Positions 32,433 through 41,091 are shown, counted from the first letter of the stretch. The stretch is 64,000 bases of DNA from Microbacterium keratanolyticum (GCF_016907255.1 NZ_JAFBBQ010000001.1:1984001-2048000); one strand, 5' to 3'. Made by a program: numbers and translations. Notes: a model not told the origin generated them from the sequence alone.

Positions 32433-33518
32433 GTGCGACTGCCGCTGCTGCGACGCCCCCAGACGCACCGCGACGTCGTCCTGCGCCCGCCGGCCACTGC
32501 CATGGTGTGGCTCGGCGAAGGCCAGCCGCACGAGACGGTCGCCGTGCCGGGCGTCGCCCTCGCCACCGGCGATGTCCTCGTCGCGGTGGAGATGTCGACG
32601 ATCTGCGGGTCGGATGTGCATACGGTGCACGGACGGCGTTCAGCACCCGTGCCGCTCGTCCTCGGACATGAAAGCGTCGGACGCGTCATCGCGGTCGGTG
32701 ATGACGGAGCATCCGCCGTCGACGGCGCACCGGTCCGCATCGGCGACCGCATCGTCTGGTCCGTCGCAGTCACCTGCGGCACGTGCGACCGCTGCGTCGC
32801 CGGTCTCACCCAGAAGTGCCGCACGCTCTCGAAGTACGGCCACGAGCGCATCGGATCGCACCGTGAGCTCACCGGCGGATTCGCCAGCCACGTACAGCTG
32901 CGGGCGGGTACCGCGATCGTCCGAGTGCCCGAGTCTTTGCCCGCCCAGACGCTCGCCCCGGCCGGCTGCGCGACCGCGACCGCATGGGCGGCCGTCGCCC
33001 GTGCGGGACGCGACCGTGATCTGCGGGGGTCCAGGGTGCGTGTCTACGGTGCGGGTCTCGTCGGGCTCTCCGCCGCGGCGATCGCGACGGCCCAGGGCGC
33101 TGTCGTGGACGTGCACGATCCGCACCCCGGCCGTGCCACGCTTGCGGCGTCCTTCGGTGCGACTGGACTGGATCGCGAGCCGGATGTCGTGATCGAGGCA
33201 TCCGGGCATGCCGTGTCCGATGCGCTCGACACCGTCGCCATCGGGGGAACCGTCGTGCTCATCGGCAGCGTGTTCCCTGCACCTCCGGTTCCGCTGGACG
33301 CCGAGAGCGTCGTCCGGCGGATGATCACGATCACGGGCGTGCACAACTACACCGCGGCTGACCTCGCCGCTGCCGTCGACTTCCTCGGGGGCGCCGGACG
33401 CGACTATCCCTTCGCCGACATGGTGGGCCGCGTGCGGACACTCACCGATCTCGATGAGGCGCTCGACGACGCATCCGCTCCTGACGCTCCACTGCGCGTC
33501 GGGCTCGTGGCGCGGTAG
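32433..33518 (+). CDS. zinc alcohol dehydrogenase of phosphonate cluster (TIGR03366-like)
   Basis: 361 residues of the medium-chain dehydrogenase family. Catalytic zinc ligands are in I-C-G-S-D-V-H and G-H-E-S-V-G; the structural zinc lobe C-x2-C-x2-C-x7-C is complete; the Rossmann motif is V-Y-G-A-G-L-V-G-L-S. The family is found beside phosphonate genes and may oxidise or reduce the aldehyde product. The start is uncertain: GTG 32433 is one base past the previous stop, GTG 32415 lies inside that gene, and ATG 32502 would shorten the protein by 23 residues. Confidence 0.85.
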   Translation: MRLPLLRRPQTHRDVVLRPPATAMVWLGEGQPHETVAVPGVALATGDVLVAVEMSTICGSDVHTVHGRRSAPVPLVLGHESVGRVIAVGDDGASAVDGAPVRIGDRIVWSVAVTCGTCDRCVAGLTQKCRTLSKYGHERIGSHRELTGGFASHVQLRAGTAIVRVPESLPAQTLAPAGCATATAWAAVARAGRDRDLRGSRVRVYGAGLVGLSAAAIATAQGAVVDVHDPHPGRATLAASFGATGLDREPDVVIEASGHAVSDALDTVAIGGTVVLIGSVFPAPPVPLDAESVVRRMITITGVHNYTAADLAAAVDFLGGAGRDYPFADMVGRVRTLTDLDEALDDASAPDAPLRVGLVAR

Positions 33519-33577
33519 CGCGAAGCCGCGGGCGCGCCGAATTGCCAGGCGAGCGATCGCGGGTACAGGCTGGAGGG

Positions 33578-34516
33578 GTGCACGCCCCCTCCACCTCACG
33601 CCCGGCCATCGGCGTCGCGCTCGTCATCGGCTCCTGCCTCTCGCTGCCGTTCGGTGCGGCCATCGCCGTGCAGCTCTTCCCCGCGCTCGGATCCTGGGGC
33701 GTCGCGTCACTGCGCATCACGATCGCGGCGCTCGTGGTCATGCTGCTCGTGCGTCCGCGCCTGCGACGCTGGAACCGGCAGCAGTGGGGGGCGGCCACGC
33801 TCTTCGGCCTGACGCTGGCGGGGATGAACGGCTTCTTCTACGCGGCCATCGAGCGCATCCCGCTCGGCCCCGCCGTGGCGATCGAGTTCATCGGGCCCCT
33901 CGTTCTCGCCGCCGTGCTCACCCGTCGCCGGGCAGACGCGATCTGGGTGGGGGTCGCCATCATCGGCATCGCCCTGCTCGGCATCGACGGCATGATCGGG
34001 CAGGACCCGCTGGACCTGCTCGGAGTGCTCTTCGTGCTCGTCGCGGCCGGATTCTGGGTGCTCTACATCCGCATGAGCGCCCGCGTGGGTGCACTGATCC
34101 CGGGGGCGGGCGGTCTTGCCGTGGCGCTCGCGGTGGCGGCCGTCGTACTGCTGCCGTTCGGCATCCCGGCCACGATCACCGCTGTCAGCGACATGAATCT
34201 GCTGCTGCTCGCCGCACTCACCGCACTGCTGGCATCGGTGATTCCGTACACGTTCGAGCTCGCGGCGCTCCGGCGCATTCCCCAGCGCGTGTTCGGTGTG
34301 CTGCTGAGCCTGGAGCCCGCGTTCGCGACGCTCGCCGGGTTCATCATGCTCGGTCAGCTCGTGTCGCCGCTGAAGCTCCTCGCGATCGCGCTGGTGATCG
34401 CGGCGAGCGTGGGCACGACGCTCACGTTGCGCAAGAAGAAGGGGGCGGATGCATCGCAGCAGCCACCTCCTCCGGTCACGGCCTACACGGGCTCGATTCC
34501 GGTCGTCCCCGACTGA
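33578..34516 (+). CDS. EamA/RhtA-like DMT transporter
   Basis: 312 residues, about ten membrane helices in two EamA repeats, with P-L-G-P-A-V-A-I-E-F-I-G-P and I-P-Y-T-F-E-L-A-A-L-R-R-I-P typical of RhtA (threonine/homoserine exporter) relatives. The C-terminus is a short polar tail with a proline run. I take GTG 33578 as start; a CAGGCT six bases upstream could be its -10 in a leaderless message. It follows the phosphonate operon at 59 bases and may be independent of it. Confidence 0.85.
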   Translation: MHAPSTSRPAIGVALVIGSCLSLPFGAAIAVQLFPALGSWGVASLRITIAALVVMLLVRPRLRRWNRQQWGAATLFGLTLAGMNGFFYAAIERIPLGPAVAIEFIGPLVLAAVLTRRRADAIWVGVAIIGIALLGIDGMIGQDPLDLLGVLFVLVAAGFWVLYIRMSARVGALIPGAGGLAVALAVAAVVLLPFGIPATITAVSDMNLLLLAALTALLASVIPYTFELAALRRIPQRVFGVLLSLEPAFATLAGFIMLGQLVSPLKLLAIALVIAASVGTTLTLRKKKGADASQQPPPPVTAYTGSIPVVPD

Positions 34517-34543
34517 CCGAGCCGAGGCATGCGCTGTGGGGCG

Positions 34544-34549
34544 TAGCCT
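34544..34549 (+). promoter_or_regulatory. -10 element TAGCCT, leaderless start
   Basis: TAGCCT ends six bases before the ATG at 34556; that ATG has no ribosome site. Confidence 0.5.
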
Positions 34550-34555
34550 CGAAGA

Positions 34556-35599
34556 ATGAGTGATCTGCGCGCCCTGTTCGGAGTGGATGTTCCCGTCGTG
34601 CTCGGTCCGTTCGGCGGGCTGTCCTCCGTCGCTCTCACCGCCGCCGTGAGTGATGCAGGCGGCCTCGGATCCTACGGCCTGTACGGATACGACGGCGAGC
34701 GGATTCGCGCCACCGCCGCGGCCCTGCGCGAGGCGACGAGCAAGCCTTTCGCGTTCAACATCTGGCTGCCGATGGGAGACGAGGTCGAGCCAGGTGCGCA
34801 GCACTCCGTCTTCGCGCAGGCTCTCCAGCCGTTCTATGAGGCCGTCGGCGTGGATGTTCCGGCCAAGCCCGACCGCTACCTCCCGCCTCTCGAAGAGCAG
34901 CTCGACGCGATCTGGGACGCGCGTCCCGCTGTGCTGAGCGTCGTCTACGGTGTGCCGGCGCCGGAGGTCATCGAAGAAGCGCATCGCCGCGGCATCCGCG
35001 TGGTGGGAACCGCCACGACCGTGGCCGAAGCCGTCGCGTTGAACGAAGGCGGCGTGGATGCCATCGTCGCGACGGGGTTCGAAGCAGCCGGTCACCGGGT
35101 GTCGTTCCTGGGCAAGGCGGAGGAGTCCCTGGTCGGCAGCTTCGCGCTGATTCCTCAGGTCGTCGATGCGGTCTCGGTGCCGGTGATCGCCGCCGGCGGT
35201 ATCTCGGATCGTCGCGGGGTCGCCGCAGCGTTCGCGCTCGGCGCCCAGGGTGTGCAGGTGGGCACCGCGTTCCTCGCCACGGCCGAGTCTGCAGCGAACG
35301 ATGCGCACCGCGCGGCCATCCGAACGACACCAGCCGAGGCGACGGTGCTGACACGGGCGATGAGTGGACGCCTCGCGCGCGGAGTGCGCAATCGCACGGT
35401 GCGCGCGATCGAGGCATCCGGATTCATCGCGCCGTTCCCCGCGCAGAACTGGCTCACCGGGCGCTTCCGCCCCGCCGCCGGAGAACAGGGCCTGCGCGAG
35501 ATGCAGTCGCTGTGGCTCGGACAGGCCGCGCCGCTCGCGCGGTGGGATGCCGCCGCCGACGTGTTCGCGGAGCTCGCGGCGGGCGTTCCTACAGAATGA
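34556..35599 (+). CDS. nitronate monooxygenase (2-nitropropane dioxygenase family)
   Basis: 347 residues, an FMN-binding TIM barrel. Hallmarks are P-V-V-L-G-P-F-G-G-L at the start, G-G-L-G-S-Y-G, the catalytic His in G-F-E-A-A-G-H-R, V-I-A-A-G-G-I-S-D and G-A-Q-G-V-Q-V-G-T-A-F-L. It oxidises alkyl nitronates such as propionate-3-nitronate. The last 11 bases overlap the end of the convergent purU gene. Confidence 0.9.
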   Translation: MSDLRALFGVDVPVVLGPFGGLSSVALTAAVSDAGGLGSYGLYGYDGERIRATAAALREATSKPFAFNIWLPMGDEVEPGAQHSVFAQALQPFYEAVGVDVPAKPDRYLPPLEEQLDAIWDARPAVLSVVYGVPAPEVIEEAHRRGIRVVGTATTVAEAVALNEGGVDAIVATGFEAAGHRVSFLGKAEESLVGSFALIPQVVDAVSVPVIAAGGISDRRGVAAAFALGAQGVQVGTAFLATAESAANDAHRAAIRTTPAEATVLTRAMSGRLARGVRNRTVRAIEASGFIAPFPAQNWLTGRFRPAAGEQGLREMQSLWLGQAAPLARWDAAADVFAELAAGVPTE

Positions 35600-36440
35600 C
35601 GGTCGAGCGGCCGTGCACGATCACGCGGTCTTCCGCGTGCCACTGCACGGCGCGCGCCAGCACCTGACGCTCGACGTCCGCGCCGCGGCTCTGCAGCTCG
35701 GCGGCGTTCTCGGCGTGCGTGACGCGGGTGACGTCCTGTTCGATGATCGGACCCTCGTCGAGATCGGCGGTCGCATAGTGCGCCGTCGCCCCGATCAGCT
35801 TCACACCACGGTCCTTCGCGCGGGCATAGGGGTTCGCGCCGATGAAAGCGGGCAGGAAGGAGTGGTGGATGTTGATGACCGGCGCGCCGAGCTGCTGGAT
35901 GAAGTCGTCCGAGAGGATCTGCATGTAACGGGCGAGCACGACGAGGTCGACGTTGCCCTGCAGCAGCTCCAGCTGGCGGGTCTCCATGGCAGCCTTGTCG
36001 GCCGAGGGGATGTGCACGAACGGCACACCGAAGGAGCGCACGGATTCGGCGAGGTCGGGGTGGTTGGAGACGACCATGGTGATATCGACGTCAAGCTGGC
36101 CGCGCTGCGTGCGCCAGAGCAGCTCCATCAGGCAGTGGTCGTACTTCGAGACGAAGATCGCCACGCGCTTGCGCTTGGAGACGTCGTGCAGCGACCACTC
36201 CATGCCGAACCGTTCGGCGACGTCCTGGATGCTCGCCTCGAGCGCCGGCCGTGCTGCGGCGAGGCCGTCCAGATGGATCACGGTGCGCTGGAAGAAGCGC
36301 CCACCCTCGGAGTCCGTGGAGTGCTGATCGAGCGAGATGATGTTCGCTCCGTGCTCGGCGAGGACGCCGGCGACAGCGGCGACGATGCCAGGCTGGTCGT
36401 CGCAGGCGATCAGCAGGCGCGCGGTATCAGGCTGATTCAT
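35589..36440 (-). CDS. purU: formyltetrahydrofolate deformylase
   Basis: 283 residues. An N-terminal ACT domain (about 5-85) is followed by a formyltransferase domain with V-I-N-I-H-H-S-F-L-P-A-F and the D-L-D-E-G-P-I-I motif, the Asn/His/Asp catalytic set. It hydrolyses 10-formyl-THF to formate and THF, balancing the one-carbon pool. An AAGGAG ribosome site lies before the ATG at 36440, so the long frame extension upstream is rejected. Confidence 0.95.
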   Translation of the reverse strand: MNQPDTARLLIACDDQPGIVAAVAGVLAEHGANIISLDQHSTDSEGGRFFQRTVIHLDGLAAARPALEASIQDVAERFGMEWSLHDVSKRKRVAIFVSKYDHCLMELLWRTQRGQLDVDITMVVSNHPDLAESVRSFGVPFVHIPSADKAAMETRQLELLQGNVDLVVLARYMQILSDDFIQQLGAPVINIHHSFLPAFIGANPYARAKDRGVKLIGATAHYATADLDEGPIIEQDVTRVTHAENAAELQSRGADVERQVLARAVQWHAEDRVIVHGRSTVIL

Positions 36441-36538
36441 GGATGCTCCTTGCAGGGGGTCTTGCTCGATTCTGCCGCTCCGAGCGCCGTCCCCGCGAAT
36501 CGACGGCGATCTGGGCGGACGAGGGAGCGCAGGATCGC

Positions 36539-36544
36539 TACCCT
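36539..36544 (+). promoter_or_regulatory. -10 element TACCCT, leaderless start
   Basis: TACCCT ends six bases before the GTG at 36551, in the 110-base gap to the divergent purU. Confidence 0.5.
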
Positions 36545-36550
36545 GAATGC

Positions 36551-37744
36551 GTGACTCCCAACGATGCCGCGCTCGTGCTGATCCCCGCGCTCGCGGTGGT
36601 CGCACCACTGCTGGCGCGGATGCTGCGCCCGCTGCTGCGCGTGCCGATCGTCGTGTTCGAGCTCCTCCTCGGCATCCTCGTGGGCCCGGCGGTCCTCGGC
36701 TGGATCGCACCGCATGACGTCATCGACACGCTCGCAGACTTCGGGCTCGCGATGCTGTTCTTCATCGCGGGCACCGAGATCGTCTTCGCCGGCATCCGCC
36801 GAGCCACACTCGCTCGGGCGTCACTCGGCTGGCTGCTGAGTCTCGCGGCGGGCATCGGGATCGGACTCTTCTTCGCCCCCGGAGAGGGGATGGTCGTCGT
36901 CGGCATCGCGCTGAGTTCGACAGCACTCGGCACGCTGCTCCCGATCCTGCGCGACACGGGCGATCTGCCGACCCCCTTCGGTGTGGCGGTCACCGCGATC
37001 GGGGCGGTTGGCGAGTTCCTTCCGCTCGTCGCGATCTCGATCTTCCTCAGCACCCGCACAACGCTGACCGCAGCACTCGTGCTCGTCGGATTCGTCGTGC
37101 TCTCGATCGTCGCGATCGTGATCGCGCGTCGTGCGCCCCACGGTCAGCTGCACGGGATCGTGCGCGCGACGCTGCACACCTCGGAGCAGTTCGGGGTGCG
37201 CTTCGTGCTCATGCTGATCGCCGCGCTGGTGGTGCTCAGCCTCGTGCTCGATCTCGACATGCTGCTGGGCGCCTTCGTGGCGGGGATCGTCTGGCGTCTG
37301 GTCATGGCCCGCGCGCCGGAGGCGGATGGCGAGGCGATCGAGAGCAAGGTCGAGGCGATCGCCTTCGGCTTCCTCGTGCCGATCTTCTTCCTCTCCACGG
37401 GCGTGAACTTCGACCTCGACGCGCTCGTGAGCGACCCCGCGGTGCTCGCGCTCGTGCCGATCTTCCTGGTCGCTCTGCTCGTGATCCGGGGCGCTGCGGC
37501 GCAGCTGTCGGCGCCGACAGGTTCCTCGGTGCGGGATCGGGGCGCGCTCGGGCTCTTCGCGGCCACCGGCCTTCCGATCATCGTGGCGGTCACCGCAATC
37601 GGCGTCGAGCAGCAGATGCTGGATTCCGGCGTCGCCGCAGCGCTCGTCGGTGCCGGGATGCTCTCGGTGCTGCTGTTCCCCGTGCTGGCGATGTCGCTGC
37701 GCGGCGAGCGGGTTCCCGCCGCCGTACCTCAGGGGGAGCTGTGA
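36551..37744 (+). CDS. CPA2-family cation/proton antiporter
   Basis: 397 residues with about twelve membrane helices. The Na+/H+-exchanger (CPA2/KefB-type) pattern is visible: V-F-E-L-L-L-G-I-L-V-G-P, F-I-A-G-T-E-I, the unwound-helix P-T-P-F-G-V-A-V-T-A region, L-G-A-F-V-A-G and F-F-L-S-T-G-V-N-F-D. No TrkA regulatory domain follows. It likely exchanges K+ or Na+ for protons. The stop overlaps the GTG of the next gene (GTGA). Confidence 0.88.
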   Translation: MTPNDAALVLIPALAVVAPLLARMLRPLLRVPIVVFELLLGILVGPAVLGWIAPHDVIDTLADFGLAMLFFIAGTEIVFAGIRRATLARASLGWLLSLAAGIGIGLFFAPGEGMVVVGIALSSTALGTLLPILRDTGDLPTPFGVAVTAIGAVGEFLPLVAISIFLSTRTTLTAALVLVGFVVLSIVAIVIARRAPHGQLHGIVRATLHTSEQFGVRFVLMLIAALVVLSLVLDLDMLLGAFVAGIVWRLVMARAPEADGEAIESKVEAIAFGFLVPIFFLSTGVNFDLDALVSDPAVLALVPIFLVALLVIRGAAAQLSAPTGSSVRDRGALGLFAATGLPIIVAVTAIGVEQQMLDSGVAAALVGAGMLSVLLFPVLAMSLRGERVPAAVPQGEL

Positions 37745-38208
37745 CGACAACGCGCACACTCATCGCCGACGCCCGCCGCATCCTCTCGGACGTGCCTCAG
37801 GAGGCGCTCGGAGTCGACAAGATCTCGCGGTGGCGGGCTCCCCGCATCGTGCGGGTGGGTGCGGCCTGGCACATCGGGGTGCTGCTGATCGACGAGTCCC
37901 GGGTGCTGGCCACCGCAGAGGTACTGCGAGCTGCGGACCCCGGACGCCGCGGATACACGGCCGAGTCGGCGCGTGCCAGAGCGGAGCGCCGCGCGCAGGC
38001 GCTGCGCGGAGGCTTCACAGCGGGGGAGACGGTGCACGTCGGGTGGGAGGAGATCGACGTGGATGCCGTCGACCGGGGCTCCTCGTCGGGTCCGCTCGCA
38101 CTCATCGACGGAGTGCCGTCGGTGCGGTGGTCATCGACCGGCGGCTACATGCCGTTGGAGGGCTACCTGCGCGAACGCATCGCGCTGCTGCGCGGCGACG
38201 GGCTCTGA
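37741..38208 (+). CDS. conserved hypothetical protein coupled to antiporter
   Basis: 155 residues, soluble, slightly basic. An N-terminal helix (A-D-A-R-R-I-L-S-D-V-P) leads to strands with W-H-I-G-V-L-L-I-D and a C-terminal G-G-Y-M-P-L-E-G-Y-L-R-E-R. Similar proteins occur next to transporters in Microbacteriaceae and are sometimes named glutaminase without support. It starts with GTG inside the antiporter stop, so it is translationally coupled and could modulate the antiporter. I do not recognise a functional motif. Confidence 0.7.
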   Translation: MTTTRTLIADARRILSDVPQEALGVDKISRWRAPRIVRVGAAWHIGVLLIDESRVLATAEVLRAADPGRRGYTAESARARAERRAQALRGGFTAGETVHVGWEEIDVDAVDRGSSSGPLALIDGVPSVRWSSTGGYMPLEGYLRERIALLRGDGL

Positions 38209-38212
38209 GCCC

Positions 38213-38938
38213 TCACACGGCGAACGTCTGCGCGAACCGACGCAGCAGCTGCGGCGGTTCGGTGACATCGGCCTGAAGCACGGCGGCGGCCACGGCGTCG
38301 AAAGCGGTGGGGTCGAAGTACCCGGTCGAACGGTAGAAGTGCATGCGATCAGCGAAGTCTCGCGGCGTTGGTTCCGGATGGAACTGCGTCGCATACAGAC
38401 GGTCACCGACCCGGTACGCCTGCACCGGACACGCGTCGTTCGTGCCGAGCAGCACCGCACCGGGAGGCACGGCGCGAGATCCTTCTTTGTGCGCGGTGAG
38501 GGCCGAATAGGAGGCCCCCGCTGGTCCGAAGATCGGGTCGGTCGCCGCATCCGCCGTCGCTGAGACCTGCGACGCACTCGTCGGCTCTGGGGTGTCGAGG
38601 CCGACCGTGCCGCCCAGCATGCGGGTCACGACGCCGATGCCGTAGCAGGTGAAGAACGCCGCCGTGCGGCCGTCGAGCGCCGCTCGCGCGATGCGCTCCA
38701 GGTCGCGTTCGACGCGCACCTGCACGTCGGACTTGGCCGCGTCGGTGACGTTGAAGGGGGAGCCGCCGATGACGAATCCGGCGTAGGAGTCGAGGGCGCG
38801 CTCGGGCAGCTCATCGCTCAGCAGGTCGATGCGATCGAGGTCGCCCGTGCTCACGCCGAGGGCGCGCTGGAACGACGCGTGCTCGGCCGTCGCTGCTTCC
38901 AGCTCAGGGCGCACGCAGACATAGGCAAGCGGCGGCAT
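38213..38938 (-). CDS. class-I glutamine amidotransferase-like protein
   Basis: 241 residues with the class-I GATase triad: Cys98 in F-F-T-C-Y-G-I-G, His187 and Glu189 in Q-F-H-P-E-P. The oxyanion strand G-F-V-I-G-G-S-P is present. Stand-alone proteins of this type resemble the glutaminase part of GMP synthase or gamma-glutamyl hydrolases; the acceptor is unknown. It converges with the gene at 37741, four bases apart. Confidence 0.86.
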   Translation of the reverse strand: MPPLAYVCVRPELEAATAEHASFQRALGVSTGDLDRIDLLSDELPERALDSYAGFVIGGSPFNVTDAAKSDVQVRVERDLERIARAALDGRTAAFFTCYGIGVVTRMLGGTVGLDTPEPTSASQVSATADAATDPIFGPAGASYSALTAHKEGSRAVPPGAVLLGTNDACPVQAYRVGDRLYATQFHPEPTPRDFADRMHFYRSTGYFDPTAFDAVAAAVLQADVTEPPQLLRRFAQTFAV

Positions 38939-38944
38939 CCCGCG

Positions 38945-38950
38945 ATTCTA
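38945..38950 (-). promoter_or_regulatory. -10 element TAGAAT, leaderless start
   Basis: On the minus strand, TAGAAT ends six bases before the ATG at 38938. It sits in the 42-base gap after the LysR-like gene. Confidence 0.55.
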
Positions 38951-38980
38951 AGCGAGGGGGATCGTGGGCCGGAAAACGGG

Positions 38981-39760
38981 TCAGCGCGACGAGTTCGCGG
39001 TGCGTCCGCGGATGATGCCGATGAACGTCTCGACATCCGCTGTCGTCCGTGCCGCAGGCCACGCGAAGCCGACGGGGGCGCGGGGACCACCGCGCAGCAC
39101 TCGGTACCCGGCGTCCTTGCGGTGATGCAGTCGGGCGAGCGACATCGGCACGACCACGATGCCGACCCCGGCGGCGACCGTCGCGATCGCATCCTGCGTG
39201 GTGTTCAGGGGCTGCACGGTGCTCGGCCGCGTGCCGGGAAGATCCAGCGGCCCGAGCACGTCCTCGTGTGTCGTCAGCACGACTTCACCCGCGAGGTCGG
39301 CGATGTCGAGTTCCTCGGCCGCCATGAGGTGAGACTCGGCCGAGGCGACGACGACAGGAAGCTCCTCGTACAGCGGGATGACCTGGAGCTCGGGATCCGT
39401 CAGCGGAAGACGGACGAGCGCCGCATCGATCCGTTCATCGGCGAACGCCTGCTCCTGCGCCTGCGCGCTCAGCTCGACGATCTCGATCGCGACGTGCGGC
39501 ATCCGCTGCTTCCAGGTGTCGACCCAGCGGCCGACCGTGGCTCCGGGCACGATGCCCAGACGGAAAACGCGCGGCTCCTCTTCGACCACGTCCGGGCGCT
39601 GATCGAAGACGACAGGCGCCTTCTTTGCGGGCGCCTTCGCGCGCGAGCCTGACGGACTCTTCCCGGATCGGCCGCCCCCGGCCTTCTTGGGGCTGCCTGC
39701 GCCCGACTTCCGCGCAGGAGGTCGCCCCGAGCGGCGCGGTCGGTTTCCGGAGCTGGCCAT
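38981..39760 (-). CDS. LysR-type effector domain without DNA-binding domain
   Basis: 259 residues. Residues 1-50 are a disordered Lys/Arg/Ser/Pro/Gly tail. Residues 62-255 are a LysR substrate-binding domain: R-L-G-I-V-P-G-A-T-V, the M-P-H-V-A-I-E-I-V-E strand, D-A-A-L-V-R-L-P and the T-V-A-A-G-V-G-I-V-V-V-P turn. The winged helix that LysR regulators carry before this domain is absent and the gene starts cleanly at a leaderless ATG, so it is not a 5' truncation in this window. It may bind a small ligand and use the basic tail for nucleic-acid or protein contact. Confidence 0.8.
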   Translation of the reverse strand: MASSGNRPRRSGRPPARKSGAGSPKKAGGGRSGKSPSGSRAKAPAKKAPVVFDQRPDVVEEEPRVFRLGIVPGATVGRWVDTWKQRMPHVAIEIVELSAQAQEQAFADERIDAALVRLPLTDPELQVIPLYEELPVVVASAESHLMAAEELDIADLAGEVVLTTHEDVLGPLDLPGTRPSTVQPLNTTQDAIATVAAGVGIVVVPMSLARLHHRKDAGYRVLRGGPRAPVGFAWPAARTTADVETFIGIIRGRTANSSR

Positions 39761-39766
39761 GATTCG

Positions 39767-39772
39767 AGCGTA
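39767..39772 (-). promoter_or_regulatory. -10 element TACGCT, leaderless start
   Basis: On the minus strand, TACGCT ends six bases before the ATG at 39760. Confidence 0.55.
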
Positions 39773-39805
39773 CTCGTCGTGGCGTCCGCGCTTCGGCGGG
39801 AACGA

Positions 39806-40213
39806 TCAGGCGGCGAGCCAGAGCCCGCGACGGTCCGTCGCGATCGCGGCACCCGCCGGCACGGTCTCGTCGTCTCCGATGCGCGCACCGCGGGCGATGC
39901 GCGCTCCTGCACCGACGTCCGTGCGGACACCGACGTGCGCGCCATCCGCGATCACTGCGCCCTCGCCGATGCGCGCGTGCGCTTCGACGCGTGCGCCGAC
40001 GCCGACGGCCGCGTTCGGTTCGATCCAGGCACCGCGTCCGATGAATGCGTGCGCGCCGATCTTGGCGCCCGGTTCGACATAGGCGCCTGCTTCGACAACC
40101 GCCTGCGGGTGCACCTTGGCACCGTGCGCGATGAAGCCACGCCCGTTGGCGTGTTTGCGGTATCGCAGCACGTCGCCGCGGTCGTCTTCGATGTCGATGT
40201 AGTTCTTACCCAC
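39806..40213 (-). CDS. hexapeptide-repeat left-handed beta-helix protein
   Basis: 135 residues. After a short head (D-I-E-D-D-R-G-D-V-L-R-Y) the chain is a run of about fourteen hexapeptide turns of the type G-A-x-V-x-x / A-x-I-G-x-G, which form a left-handed beta-helix as in acyl/acetyltransferases and carbonic anhydrases. No catalytic loop or His is inserted, so it may be a structural or binding protein. The start is GTG 40213 with a perfect GGAGG site; the frame is open further upstream only as a shadow. Confidence 0.8.
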   Translation of the reverse strand: MGKNYIDIEDDRGDVLRYRKHANGRGFIAHGAKVHPQAVVEAGAYVEPGAKIGAHAFIGRGAWIEPNAAVGVGARVEAHARIGEGAVIADGAHVGVRTDVGAGARIARGARIGDDETVPAGAAIATDRRGLWLAA

Positions 40214-40317
40214 GAAATCCTCCCGTGCCCGGAATCCTCCGGCACTAGAAGGTAACGACAGACCTAGGTGGGGTATTCCAGGGATCGCAGATGCGGATGA
40301 GGGCGGGCGTGTCGGAG

Positions 40318-41091
40318 TTACCGCTGGCAGCGGGGACACCAGAAGGTGATCCGCTCCTCGGTCTCGACAGCGCCGAGTTCGCCGGTCTCGATGAGCGTTC
40401 CGCACCGGCGGCACGCGCGGTGTGCGCGGCCGTAGACCCACGTGCGATGCCCAGGGCGGGCAATGCCGGTGAAGGTGCGCTCGCTGCGTTCGATGTTGGC
40501 GCGGATCGTGCGCGCCCCGAGATCGACCAGTGCCCGTGCATCGACATCCGACGCGGGAGCCGTGGGCAGCACCCCGCGCAGAAAGAGAAGCTCGGCGGCG
40601 TACTCGTTGCCGAACCCCGCGACGTTGCGCTGATCGAGGAGGGCGACGTGGATGCTGCGCGCGTCGGAGTTCACGCGGCGGGCGGCCTCCGCCGGATCCC
40701 AGTCGTCCTGCAGCGGATCGGGGCCGAGATGGCCGATCAGCGATTCTTCTTCGCGGGTGGGAACGAGCGCCAGCATGGACACCTCGAATCCCACGGTCTC
40801 GGCGTGGTCTGTGGCGATGACGGCCCGCGCCTGGTGGGCCGGCGCTCGCCACCGCTCACCCGGGCGGTACACATGCCAGGACCCGTCCATGCGCAGGTGC
40901 GAACGGAGCGTCATGTCGCCGATGCGGTGCAGCAGGTGCTTACCGCGAGGGACGACCTCATGCACGATCTCACCGCGCAGATCCGCCGTCGCGAGCGCCG
41001 GCACGCGCAGGTCGAAGCGCGTGACTTCATCGCCCTGCAGCGCCCGATTCAGGCGTCGCGCGGCCCGGAAGACGGTGTCACCCTCAGGCAT
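40318..41091 (-). CDS. nei: Fpg/Nei-family DNA glycosylase
   Basis: 257 residues. It begins M-P-E-G-D-T, where Pro2 is the catalytic nucleophile and Glu3 the acid, and ends with a zinc finger (C-x2-C ... C-x2-C in C-R-R-C-G-T and W-C-P-R-C). H-L-R-M-D-G-S-W and F-G-N-E-Y-A-A-E-L are family motifs. It excises oxidised pyrimidines and nicks the strand. The long frame extension upstream is rejected because the enzyme needs Pro2 next to the initiator. It overlaps the end of the EI24 gene by eight bases and belongs to the lhr operon. Confidence 0.94.
   Translation of the reverse strand: MPEGDTVFRAARRLNRALQGDEVTRFDLRVPALATADLRGEIVHEVVPRGKHLLHRIGDMTLRSHLRMDGSWHVYRPGERWRAPAHQARAVIATDHAETVGFEVSMLALVPTREEESLIGHLGPDPLQDDWDPAEAARRVNSDARSIHVALLDQRNVAGFGNEYAAELLFLRGVLPTAPASDVDARALVDLGARTIRANIERSERTFTGIARPGHRTWVYGRAHRACRRCGTLIETGELGAVETEERITFWCPRCQR

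Noticed and set aside
26091..33518. Horizontally acquired island for phosphonate use
   Set aside because: Base and codon use look like the flanks, and no integrase, repeat or tRNA border is visible.
34500..34560. Terminator between the EamA and nitronate monooxygenase genes
   Set aside because: No stable stem is present in the short gap; only the -10 element stands out.
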